Assembly: GCF_000685295.1 (NCBI RefSeq)
Contig: NZ_ARYL01000005.1
Coordinates: 1-64,000 of the forward strand
Length of the DNA: 64,000 bases
From: Hyphomonas oceanitis SCH89
Lineage (GTDB): Bacteria; Pseudomonadota; Alphaproteobacteria; Caulobacterales; Hyphomonadaceae
Direction: 5' to 3'
The notes beneath the pieces were generated by a model, which was not told where the DNA came from, did no database searches, and was given only the letters and a program-made list of their open reading frames with translations. Below are positions 15,670 through 23,684 of this stretch, one piece after another. Numbering within the stretch: the first letter of the stretch is position 1; the number at the start of each line of letters is the position of its first letter. The translations under genes were made by a program, and so were the position numbers.

Positions 15670-18455
15670 GTCAAATCCTCGGGGTCGTTCATTACATCGT
15701 CGCGATCGTAGTCGTCCTCGTCGTCTGCCGAGTCGAAGCGCTCGCTTTCCAGCTGGTTCACCATCACGCGGTTGAGAACGTATTCTACCGTCGAAAAGTC
15801 GCCGGTCGCCGGAAAACTCAGCCCGATCGCCGGAGCCCCCGAAAGAAGTGACTTTTCGGCTGACTTTTCCAGAGGATTCCCGAGATCGATCAGGTGAAGC
15901 ATCAGCAATGGCGCGCCCCTGACACTCACATGGCGCGTATCCCTGTCGGTCCACTTGCTTCGCTTGCGGGAAGCGGCAACCTGAAGTGCCGCCTCCATTT
16001 CTATCCTGGACAGACCTGCACTTTCATCGCCCGTGCCGGCAACACGCTGGTTATTCGTCACGAAAAGACCGCCATCGATCTCCTTTAGCTGGTCTTCGCT
16101 CGTGCCTGCCGAACGTGTCTGATGCACCATCTGGAAATCGCCGAGCGAGGTCGAAGGGCTTTCGCCGTCCGCATTTTTCAAGGATACAAATACAATGTCC
16201 CAGACCGGGAAGCGGTCCTTGATCAGGGAAAGATACTTTCGGGCACTCATCACCCTCTCGGCACTTAGGGGGTGCACTTGGAAGTCTGCGAGAAAATCGT
16301 TGACGATATCCGCTGGAATGCCTCGCCAGACCCGGGATGCAGGCCGCTCTCCGCCTTCGATCTTCTGCCCCGCATATTCGACCAGAAGACGGTCATGCAG
16401 ATTCCTGAACAGTTCGATATTCGCTTCGTGTGGCTCGGTCTTGCTCGAAAGAACATAGGTCTCGACAAGCTTGCCGTCATAGCTGACACTAACTGTACGC
16501 GTTTCAGCAGCCCGCATCTTGTTCATCGCGGTGACTGTCAGGCTGTCGGGATGCGATTCCACCATCAGTCCGAACGTGCGAGGCGTTGCATTGGACCGGT
16601 TCATTTCCTTGATGCGATCCCGCAGCTCTTCGGAAGCTTCGGAAATATGCGTGTACCAGCCGATCGAGTCCGCCGCCAGCCAGACGCGACACAGATCCTC
16701 GTAGCCAGGTCGATACCCGAACCATCGCCCCATCTGGAGAAGCGTATCGTACATCTTGGTGTTGCGGTACATGTAGCTGATCGTGAGCCCTTCGATCGTC
16801 AACCCGCGAGACAGGCTCAAGCCACCGATCGCAATCACGTTCAGCGCTTCCCCCCGGTCGGAGAAGTCAGCATAGTTCAGTCCGTCAGGCGACTTGCTGT
16901 TCACCACGGCCGTGATGATCGACCGAATGGCATCGGGGAGCAGCTCTTGTACAGACTTCCAGTCGACTCCGGCATCATCGTATTTTTCGGTTTCGAAGGT
17001 CGATCTGATTGCGGCGAGATGAGCGTTCTTCAGGGCAATGTCGGCGGGCATTCCTGCGCTTGCCAGAATCGCGTTGCGCAACTCCTCGAGATAGACCGTA
17101 ACTTGCCGATCGACTTCGCTCTGTACATCGACAAACCGCGATATGTTGATCAGCATCGAACAGTGCTTGGCACCTTGTCCACGTGCCGTTCGGATGACGC
17201 GAGCCAGAAGGAAGGACCGGATCGACTTCTTCAGCGATGGAGGCAATTCGGCGAACTCGTGCGTCTTTGCATGCTTCAGGGGAATGATCGTCTCGCAGTC
17301 CTCGATGGCACTGATATGCCGCGCTTTCGATTCCTCTTCCAGAAACAGACGCTCTGCGCCGAAATAGTTGCTTGGTGCATCAAGGCAGTGAATGAAGTGC
17401 TCGGGGAACAGATCCTTCCGAGATTCCTCGTCATAGGCTTCGGGGTTTATGAAGATGTTGGCGAAGGGCGTGGCCGTGTAACCGACATAGCAGCTCTTCC
17501 TGAACAGTCCGAGCAGGTTGCGGATGAGCCTGTTCGTGGTTGTCGGTTTGAGCTCGGGCTTGTTCGTGTTGATGGAAGCATTGTCGGCCTCGTCGTCGAT
17601 GAACAGCATCGGAATGTTGGCAATCTGCTTCTGTCCGGGCATGCGATTGAAATCTTCGAGCCACTTGTTCAGCGCCACGAGTGTCGATCGGTTCTTCTTG
17701 ATTACGACGATGACCGGCTTGCTCCAGTCTTCGAGGCCGCCGCGTAGCGAATTGGCGACGGCCTTCTTGAAATCGTCTGCGGTGGACGTCAGAGCGACCG
17801 GGCGCTTGTGATCGGGGTCAACCAGACCCACGCCGATCTTCGAGGTTCCTGTCTGCGCTTTCAACTTCTCCTTTCGGGTCGGGTCACTGACTTCGCCGAC
17901 AAAGCCTTCGTCCACGCGCTCCTGTGTCTGGCGCCGCAGATTGTTGTGGATTCCCGCAACCACGACGATGAACTTGTATCCAGCATCGGCAGCGCGTGCG
18001 ACCAGGCCGAGATAGTTCGCCGTCTTGCCCGACTGGACGTGACCGATGACCAGTCCCCTCCTGTCCCAGCTGCCCTCGACCTCCGGATCCTGAAGGTAAC
18101 CGACAAGTCGCCGCGTCACCATGCCGAGTGAGTCGGCGACGCGCGGAGGCCATCCATCCTGGCGGAGGAATTCGAGGTAGGAATCGGAATACTTCCACTC
18201 GATGGCACGATGCGACAGCCAGTTCGGATCGTGAGCGGCATCCGGCCCGATGAGTGAAACGCCCTCGCCCATGCGATGGGAAATCTGCTCTCTGGCCTGA
18301 AGGACGATAGCCCCGACGTCCACAGTGAACCCCAGAAGATCTGCAAGGCCCTTGGCTGTTGCTTCGAGCTCCTCGACCGTCGGCGGCACCAGCTGGCTTC
18401 CGAACCGCCCGACAAGCGTTCTCAACACTTGTTGTGCTTCTGCATCATGGTTCAT
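15666..18455 (-). CDS. Z1 domain helicase-like ATPase
   Basis: A 929-residue protein of the Z1 group of superfamily II-like ATPases. Visible: Walker A in VIGHVQSGKTANYLGL (about residues 137-152), VVVAGIHNNLRRQTQERVDE, a DExD-type Walker B MLFIDDEADNAS (about 285-296), motif III-like VGYTATPFANIFINP, and later IAIGGLSLSRGLTIEGLTISYMYRNTKMYDTLLQMGRWFGYRPGY, the Z1 signature. It is the usual motor subunit in operons with a GHKL ATPase, DUF4420 nuclease and AIPR protein. It lies 14 bp after the GHKL gene on the same strand and overlaps DUF4420. Confidence 0.93.
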   Translation of the reverse strand: MNHDAEAQQVLRTLVGRFGSQLVPPTVEELEATAKGLADLLGFTVDVGAIVLQAREQISHRMGEGVSLIGPDAAHDPNWLSHRAIEWKYSDSYLEFLRQDGWPPRVADSLGMVTRRLVGYLQDPEVEGSWDRRGLVIGHVQSGKTANYLGLVARAADAGYKFIVVVAGIHNNLRRQTQERVDEGFVGEVSDPTRKEKLKAQTGTSKIGVGLVDPDHKRPVALTSTADDFKKAVANSLRGGLEDWSKPVIVVIKKNRSTLVALNKWLEDFNRMPGQKQIANIPMLFIDDEADNASINTNKPELKPTTTNRLIRNLLGLFRKSCYVGYTATPFANIFINPEAYDEESRKDLFPEHFIHCLDAPSNYFGAERLFLEEESKARHISAIEDCETIIPLKHAKTHEFAELPPSLKKSIRSFLLARVIRTARGQGAKHCSMLINISRFVDVQSEVDRQVTVYLEELRNAILASAGMPADIALKNAHLAAIRSTFETEKYDDAGVDWKSVQELLPDAIRSIITAVVNSKSPDGLNYADFSDRGEALNVIAIGGLSLSRGLTIEGLTISYMYRNTKMYDTLLQMGRWFGYRPGYEDLCRVWLAADSIGWYTHISEASEELRDRIKEMNRSNATPRTFGLMVESHPDSLTVTAMNKMRAAETRTVSVSYDGKLVETYVLSSKTEPHEANIELFRNLHDRLLVEYAGQKIEGGERPASRVWRGIPADIVNDFLADFQVHPLSAERVMSARKYLSLIKDRFPVWDIVFVSLKNADGESPSTSLGDFQMVHQTRSAGTSEDQLKEIDGGLFVTNNQRVAGTGDESAGLSRIEMEAALQVAASRKRSKWTDRDTRHVSVRGAPLLMLHLIDLGNPLEKSAEKSLLSGAPAIGLSFPATGDFSTVEYVLNRVMVNQLESERFDSADDEDDYDRDDVMNDPEDLT

Positions 18456-18469
18456 GATCGAACTCCAAG

Positions 18470-20035
18470 TCAGGTCGCATACAACTCAAGAGAGACGGCA
18501 TCGATCACTTCGATACTTCGGCCCGCGAGTCCAGTCGACAGGACAAGTCTTGCGAAGTCTCGCGGCTCCATATCACCATCGGGATCGAGAACCGATTTCA
18601 GTCCGGCGATCGTCTCGCGAAGCTCGTCGGGGTTGTCACGCGCCAGCGTTACACGCTTCGGATCGTCGGCGAAGTCCGCATAGATGGCGTCGACGGGAAA
18701 GGCGGCGCCCAGCGCCAACAGCGCTGTTCGTACAGGTGCCTCGCTGTTGGGCCCTGCGCTTTCGATGGCTGCTCGCAACAGCGGGTGATCGAAATCGGGG
18801 GCATAGGAGATCATGCCGTCGCGACCCACTGTGCGGGTCCAGACGGGAGAGGCGCCTGGCTGAAGGATACGCTCGCCTCGTCCCTGGTGCACCCGCACGC
18901 TCCGTCCCGCGATTCGCTCGATGATTCTCTTGAACCTCGCGCGGACAGCAGGCGGCGGATGGGCTCGGGATTTCTTGATGTCGATCGTCCAAAGCGCATC
19001 GAGTGTTGATGGAAAGTCGATCCGGACGCGTGCAAGTTTCGTCGCTTCACCTCGCGGAATCATCCGGAACCAGTCGCCCCAAGCCATCAATCGCCCGTTC
19101 CTGTAGACGTAGGCTCCCTGGTTCGAGAGAAATTCGCTCCGGTCCTTGTAGTACCGCCAGGTTTGTGGCGACAGTTTAGAGTGATGAGGAAGGATGTAGG
19201 GCCGGATCTCGATCGTCTCACCATCGATGGACATCCTTTCAACGGGCAGTTCCTGCGTGGCGGTCTGCCCCCTGCAGAACGGGTCGAATGATTCCACGAC
19301 AATCCCGTTCACGCGGAACTTGAGCTTTCTCCGATCGACCGTGTCCCCCTCGATGAAGCGATGAAAGACCAAGGACAGGTGTCGTTGAAGAACGACAAGC
19401 TTGCCGCTGAGCAGATCCGAACGCGCTTGGCCTTCTGTTTCCTCGGCCAGGCGATCCAGCTTCTCGAGGAGAACCATTGTCCCGTGATCACCCAGCGTTT
19501 CGAGCCATGGAAGGCTTTCGATGTCCTCGGGTTCGGGCAAGGACAGGATCCAGTCGTCATGCTCGGCAAGCGCGTCGAGGTCCCATATCGCGGCGCTTGT
19601 GGCTCCACCCTTTCGGGATACGACTGTAAGTCGGCGACCCTGTGAAAAGGATGCGGTCTTCAGGCCCAAGCCGAACCTTCCAAGATCCCCGGCGCTACGT
19701 GCCTCTGTCGGACTCGTCGAACCCGGGCGCATCGCTGCGATCAGCTCGTCTTCGGTCATCCCGTGGCCGTCGTCGACAACTGCCAGCGCAAGTGGCTCCG
19801 CATCCACAGCACACCAGATGTCCACCTTGGTCGCGTTGGCCGAGATACTGTTGTCGATGATATCGGCAATCGCGGTCTCGAGCGAATATCCGAGATCCCT
19901 GAGAGATTCGATCAGCGAGGCGGCACGAGGTGGAAGTTTTCTCTGTCTGATGGAGTTCGCCAGTTCAAAAGAATTTGAATTCGCTGCATCCAAATCTGCT
20001 TTGCAAAATGGTTCAACCTTGAATCGCGAATGCAC
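18470..20035 (-). CDS. GHKL (MORC/MutL-like) ATP-binding protein
   Basis: A 521-residue protein whose first 250 residues form a GHKL ATPase: N-box LETAIADIIDNSISANATKV, in which the position equivalent to MutL catalytic Glu is Asp; G1 box VVDDGHGMTEDELIAAM; and G2 box DLGRFGLGLKTASFSQG. The downstream S5-like and C-terminal parts match prokaryotic MORC-like proteins. Comparative genomics (Iyer, Abhiman and Aravind, 2008) placed such proteins in restriction-modification-like operons with Z1 or other helicases and nucleases. It is the first gene of the operon. The frame starts at 20035; a later Met is possible. Its promoter should lie in the 174 bp downstream of the XRE gene. Confidence 0.88.
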   Translation of the reverse strand: MHSRFKVEPFCKADLDAANSNSFELANSIRQRKLPPRAASLIESLRDLGYSLETAIADIIDNSISANATKVDIWCAVDAEPLALAVVDDGHGMTEDELIAAMRPGSTSPTEARSAGDLGRFGLGLKTASFSQGRRLTVVSRKGGATSAAIWDLDALAEHDDWILSLPEPEDIESLPWLETLGDHGTMVLLEKLDRLAEETEGQARSDLLSGKLVVLQRHLSLVFHRFIEGDTVDRRKLKFRVNGIVVESFDPFCRGQTATQELPVERMSIDGETIEIRPYILPHHSKLSPQTWRYYKDRSEFLSNQGAYVYRNGRLMAWGDWFRMIPRGEATKLARVRIDFPSTLDALWTIDIKKSRAHPPPAVRARFKRIIERIAGRSVRVHQGRGERILQPGASPVWTRTVGRDGMISYAPDFDHPLLRAAIESAGPNSEAPVRTALLALGAAFPVDAIYADFADDPKRVTLARDNPDELRETIAGLKSVLDPDGDMEPRDFARLVLSTGLAGRSIEVIDAVSLELYAT

Positions 20036-20209
20036 CGCGAGTCGGAATGCTTCAATTGACCGTCAGTCAGCTTTGCTAAACCCATGCGAAAGCAAAATCG
20101 CGCCTCCCTTGAGCGCCGTCTCCAGAAAGACCTCTCTGTTGGCCGACCATTCTACAAAACAGGGGCTATTACCGCATCCGCGATACGCACGGATGCAAGA
20201 ATGAAATCG

Positions 20210-20419
20210 TCAATCCGGCATCACCAAGTCGACGTGCGAAACCCCAAGCGCCCGCGCCAGTTCATAGAGAGTCACTACCGTCGGATTGCGTCTACCCTGC
20301 TCCAATCCACTCAAATACTGCTGACTGAATCCTGAGCGTGCTTCGACCTCCTCCTGCGTGAGGTGTTTTTCACGACGAATGCGCGCAAAATTACGGCCTA
20401 CCAGCTTTCGCATATCCAT
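20210..20419 (-). CDS. XRE-family HTH regulator next to the Z1 operon
   Basis: A 69-residue single-domain XRE protein: RKLVGRNFARIRREKHLTQE, SGFSQQYLSGLEQGRRNPTVVTLYELARALGV. It is short but complete for this class (SinR/C.AhdI-like size). It is transcribed in the same direction as, and 174 bp upstream of, the GHKL-Z1-DUF4420-AIPR operon, and divergently from the small-protein gene at 20518. This placement suits a controller protein timing expression of a restriction-like system (inference by analogy with C proteins). A perfect TACTATAGTA palindrome and an AT-rich stretch lie in the divergent intergenic region. Confidence 0.85.
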   Translation of the reverse strand: MDMRKLVGRNFARIRREKHLTQEEVEARSGFSQQYLSGLEQGRRNPTVVTLYELARALGVSHVDLVMPD

Positions 20420-20517
20420 GCTGGCAGATTAACGCTTACATATTTTAGTGTTATGTACTATAGTATGTATTCGGTTGGAGTTTCGCTTTTTGGTTGGCCA
20501 TCGTCAGGAGATGCCAC

Positions 20518-20994
20518 ATGCTCAGCAAGTTGCAATTTCGCTCCATAGCGAAACATACTTCTCCCGTGCGGTCCGACTTTAGCAAGTCCCATCCCGACCT
20601 AGCAGCCAAAGTCTGTGCCGAGTGGCTGGACCGACATTCCGATCAAAGAAAACTCGCGGAGCGTTGGCAAAAACTTGAATCCTTTTTGATGCGCGAGCAC
20701 AATTTGTTTCAACTCAGCAAGCAGGAACTTGCGGACTATGTTGAGGCTGCTCCCTTGGACGTGATCAGTGATCGCCTTGATGAGCTATACGAATTAAACA
20801 GGAAACTGCTCGGCAGGATATCAAAGTCAGACGCAACGACTACGCATGGGCTCTCGAGCAAGCTGCTCGTTGCCTTGGCGCTCGTTCACCCCGATGAGAA
20901 CAAGGAAGTCCACTTGCTCATTCGAAGCATTTTGTGTGACATCGAGCCGGACGCGCCAACGATCTACGCTGGCATCCTCAACCCACCAAAGTGA
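20518..20994 (+). CDS. Small island protein A2, paralogue of the gene at 3384
   Basis: A 158-residue protein of unknown family. The ATG at 20518 has CAGGAG seven bases upstream, which favours it over the GTG/ATG-like codon at 20494. Regions shared with the 159-aa protein at 3384-3863 are listed there. Notable here are EWLDRHSDQRKLAERWQKLE, LDELYELNRKLL and VHPDENKEVHLLIRSILCD. It is predicted soluble, helical and charged. It is divergent from an XRE gene, as is its paralogue. The function is unknown; its recurrence at both flanks of the defence cluster is the main clue. Confidence 0.7.
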   Translation: MLSKLQFRSIAKHTSPVRSDFSKSHPDLAAKVCAEWLDRHSDQRKLAERWQKLESFLMREHNLFQLSKQELADYVEAAPLDVISDRLDELYELNRKLLGRISKSDATTTHGLSSKLLVALALVHPDENKEVHLLIRSILCDIEPDAPTIYAGILNPPK

Positions 20995-21261
20995 GGTAGC
21001 CTCGAAGACTTCAGCCTCAAAAGAGGACCTTTTGAGAGCGCTCCTCTTTCGGTGCAGGAACGCCAAGGCGGAATCGCGTACATATCCAGCCTTTTTTGTC
21101 CCGCTTTCGAAGCTTCCTTGACGGCAGGCACCCTAAAAGCCGACCCCAGAACATTATGCAGATCACACCATTCGGCACGGACATGGTGCGGGCACAAAAA
21201 ATAAGTGACCGCACGATCACTCACAATTATTACCTAATGCAATGTTATTATTGAGAAAAAA
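20995..21261. other. Intergenic stretch before the tRNA-Thr fragment
   Basis: About 270 bp, becoming AT-rich towards the right (ATTATTACCTAATGCAATG...). I see no gene. It probably includes the end of one mobile segment. Confidence 0.4.
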
Positions 21262-21306
21262 TGGTGCCGCTAAGGTGACTTGAACACCTGACCCCCGCAT
21301 TACGAA
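21262..21306 (-). other. Orphan 3' half of tRNA-Thr(CGU), probable attachment-site scar
   Basis: Read on the minus strand this is TTCGTAA (an anticodon loop with CGU), the 3' side of an anticodon stem, a variable region, a perfect T-arm AGGTG-TTCAAGT-CACCT, and an acceptor strand ending AGCGGCACCA. The sequence 5' of the anticodon loop cannot form the anticodon stem or any D-arm, so the tRNA is cut exactly at the anticodon loop, as happens when a tyrosine recombinase duplicates the tRNA 3' end. It lies 23 bp from the stop codon of the integrase gene. Confidence 0.75.
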
Positions 21307-21328
21307 CAGACACTTAGCTGTCCCAATT

Positions 21329-22543
21329 TCAGCGTTTCAGCACCAACGGCCCCAACCACCCATCAATCGCCTCCGCCACATCCCGCTTCAGATCTGCATA
21401 CTCCGCCCGGATATAGTGCTTGCGCGCCACGCTCGCCGTCTGGCCATGGTTATGCCAGATATCGAGCCAGCGTTCGTCCACGCCAGCATCAATGAGATGT
21501 GTCTTCATCGTGCGGCGCAGGTCACGTGGATTCCAGTCCGGTAATTTGAGCTGCTTGTTCAGACGCTTCGCGCCACGTGAAATGGCTGCCATGGTGAGTG
21601 GTTCCTCCGGGTCGCGAGGATTGGACAGGAGATATGGCGAGCGCGGGTGAGCGAGCTCAAGACACCGTGCGACGAGTGGGGCAGCGGTCCTGGTAATCGG
21701 CAGCTGATGCGACCTGCCGTTCTTTGTCTCCGGCAAAAGCAGCCAGCCATCGCGCCAGTTCGCAGCGAGACTCATTGTGACCTCCGTCACGCGCAGGCCG
21801 CCCATGGCGATCATCAGTTTCAGGACGCGGTGTGTGGGATGGTTCTCGTCCAGCGTATGCCAGAGCGCTTTCAGTTCGTCGTTGGAGAGAAACCGGTCGC
21901 CCGGTTTGTTCTTGGGTGTCGTTGGCAGCTGCTCGGCGATATTATAGGTAATGCCATAGTCCCGCGCGCCACCGCGATAATCGTAACGGTTCTTCACCGC
22001 CCATTTCCAGGCCGTGACAATGTAAGAGCGAAGATGCGGTGCATAGTTCGGACTCCGGGCATAGCTCTCTGCCATCCAGGCCTGCAGGTCCTGGATCGTA
22101 ACGTCCCCGGCGCGCGGCATGCCGCCGTGGCGGGCGACCAGAAAGGGCAGGAGAGCATACTTCCCGTCAATCAGCGTACCCTTGACGCGCCCATAGGATG
22201 TCACACCGCGCGCCTGCATGTCGGCGACATAGTCGTGAAAGAAATTGGCAGCGGATGCGGACACAGCATCGGCCACTTCCTCGGCCCGCGCGGCCGGCGT
22301 CGGCGCCAGCGCGCGCATTTCCCGGAACTCTCCGGCGCGCGCTCTCGCTTCTCTCAGGCCGATCTCGGGATAGGCACCAATGCGGACCCGCACCGTCTTG
22401 CCGCCAAGCTTCCGCACAGCCGAAAAAGTCTTCGCACCGGTCCTGGCCACACGCACTTTTAGGCAGGATTCGATCGTGTCGGAATAGTCTCCCGGGTCGG
22501 TCACAGCCGAAAGCCAGGTGTCCGTAAGGCGCAGTTTTGCCAT
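21329..22543 (-). CDS. int: Tyrosine recombinase/integrase of a genomic island
   Basis: About 404 residues from the ATG at 22543, which has GGAG about 13 bases upstream; a frame to 22567 also exists. It has an N-terminal Arm-binding DUF4102-like domain (KLGGKTVRVRIGAYPEIGLREARARAGE), a core-binding domain (about residues 105-195), and a catalytic domain with MAMGGLRVTEVTMSL (first Arg), WNPRDLRRTMKTHL (second Arg), IWHNHGQTASVARKHYI (His and nucleophilic Tyr). It is full length, so it may be active. Its 5' end points to the tRNA-Arg(CCU) gene 100 bp away, the usual layout when that tRNA is the integration target. Confidence 0.92.
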   Translation of the reverse strand: MAKLRLTDTWLSAVTDPGDYSDTIESCLKVRVARTGAKTFSAVRKLGGKTVRVRIGAYPEIGLREARARAGEFREMRALAPTPAARAEEVADAVSASAANFFHDYVADMQARGVTSYGRVKGTLIDGKYALLPFLVARHGGMPRAGDVTIQDLQAWMAESYARSPNYAPHLRSYIVTAWKWAVKNRYDYRGGARDYGITYNIAEQLPTTPKNKPGDRFLSNDELKALWHTLDENHPTHRVLKLMIAMGGLRVTEVTMSLAANWRDGWLLLPETKNGRSHQLPITRTAAPLVARCLELAHPRSPYLLSNPRDPEEPLTMAAISRGAKRLNKQLKLPDWNPRDLRRTMKTHLIDAGVDERWLDIWHNHGQTASVARKHYIRAEYADLKRDVAEAIDGWLGPLVLKR

Positions 22544-22642
22544 GAGTTTTTGATCTCCGGTTACCATATGGTTACCACGGAGCCATTTGTGAGCAAAGTC
22601 TAACTTTTGCCCATTTATAATACATTGTTTTAATTGTTTTTT

Positions 22643-22719
22643 TGGTGATCCCGGCGCGATTCGAACGCGCGACCTACAGATTAGGAATCTGTTGCTCTAT
22701 CCTGCTGAGCTACGGGACC
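22643..22719 (-). tRNA. tRNA-Arg(CCU)
   Basis: Complete cloverleaf on the minus strand: acceptor GGTCCCG/CGGGATC with one G-T pair, D-arm with GCTCAG..GGATAGAGC, anticodon loop TTCCTAA (anticodon CCU), T-arm GCGCG-TTCGAAT-CGCGC, and an encoded CCA. The 3' end faces the integrase gene and is the probable attB of the island. I could not find a second copy of its 3' end inside the window. Confidence 0.96.
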
Positions 22720-22850
22720 ACACGGGGTAGGCTATACGGCATGCCGGTGCGGGATTGAAGCCTGTCATGGGTGGTTTTCGCGGGGCCTCCGCGTGTTAAG
22801 ACAGGGTGTTCGTGGGGTATTCAAGGGTTGTTCAGGGGAGTTTGCGGGGC

Positions 22851-23615
22851 GTGACCGGGGTATGGCGGGGCCTTTTCGGGGCGCTTCTGGTGCTGGCGGC
22901 CTGTAAGGGGCCCGATCCGCTGGCCGGCACGCAGCCCGGTGAGCATGGCCGCGTGGTGCGCGTCATCGATGGCGACGCGCTGGTACTGGACACAGGGCAG
23001 AGCGTTCGGCTGATCGGGATCGAGGCGCCGGCCGGGCCCTACAAGGACCGGAAGGGGGCGCCCTTCCATACCGAGTCCAAGCGGATGCTGGAGGACATGG
23101 CGCTGGGACGCGAGGTGCAACTCTTCTATGCCGGGCTGACGCGGGACCGGTATGACAGGGCGCTGGCGCATGTGATGACGACCGACGCGCTGGGGCCGGA
23201 CCTTTGGCTGAACCGGGAGATGGTGGCGCGCGGCGGGGCGCGGGTGCGGGTGTATCCGGATACGGCCGGGGCGAACGGTTTGCTGCTGGCGCCGGAGGCC
23301 AAGGCCCGTGAGGCGAAACTGGGCCTCTGGAAGACGAAGGCCTATCGCATTCCCGTGGCGAGTGACCTGCCGGAGCCGTTCGAGAAGTTCCAGCTGGTGG
23401 AGGGCGTGACGGGCGAGCGCCTCAGCACCGATGAGCAGGGCGCCTCGTGCGAGCTGGCGCTCGCGGAGTCGGCGCTGACGCTGGAAATCCAGACCTCGGC
23501 GGCGGCGCTGTGCCAGACGCCAATGGGCACGGCGGTGCGGGCACGAGGCTATGTTTACAGGGGCAAGCTGGAGATTTCGCATCCGTTGAACCTGGAGACA
23601 CTGCCGCGCGATTAG
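22851..23615 (+). CDS. SNase-like (thermonuclease fold) lipoprotein
   Basis: About 254 residues if started at the GTG at 22851 with AGGGGAG upstream; a longer frame starts at 22806. The N-terminus is a lipoprotein signal with lipobox LVLAAC. Residues 35-150 form an SNase (OB-fold) domain: GRVVRVIDGDALVLDTGQSV, LIGIEAPAGP, RDRYDRALAHVMT and LLAPEAKAREAKLGLW. The usual catalytic Arg/Glu set is only partly visible. A C-terminal domain of about 80 residues is unassigned. It should be anchored in the membrane facing the periplasm. It is the first core gene after the island and tRNA-Arg. Confidence 0.8.
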   Translation: MTGVWRGLFGALLVLAACKGPDPLAGTQPGEHGRVVRVIDGDALVLDTGQSVRLIGIEAPAGPYKDRKGAPFHTESKRMLEDMALGREVQLFYAGLTRDRYDRALAHVMTTDALGPDLWLNREMVARGGARVRVYPDTAGANGLLLAPEAKAREAKLGLWKTKAYRIPVASDLPEPFEKFQLVEGVTGERLSTDEQGASCELALAESALTLEIQTSAAALCQTPMGTAVRARGYVYRGKLEISHPLNLETLPRD

Positions 23616-23684
23616 GGGCGGGCATTCACAAGCGGCTGCGTTTGTCCGATACAAGGACAGTCAAACCACTGGGAGACGACGCGC

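Noticed and set aside
16272-17747. A 491-codon rightward open frame inside the Z1 gene
   Set aside because: It is antisense to a gene with full Z1 motifs, has no start signal, and its product is Arg/Gln/Val-rich as expected for a high-GC shadow frame.
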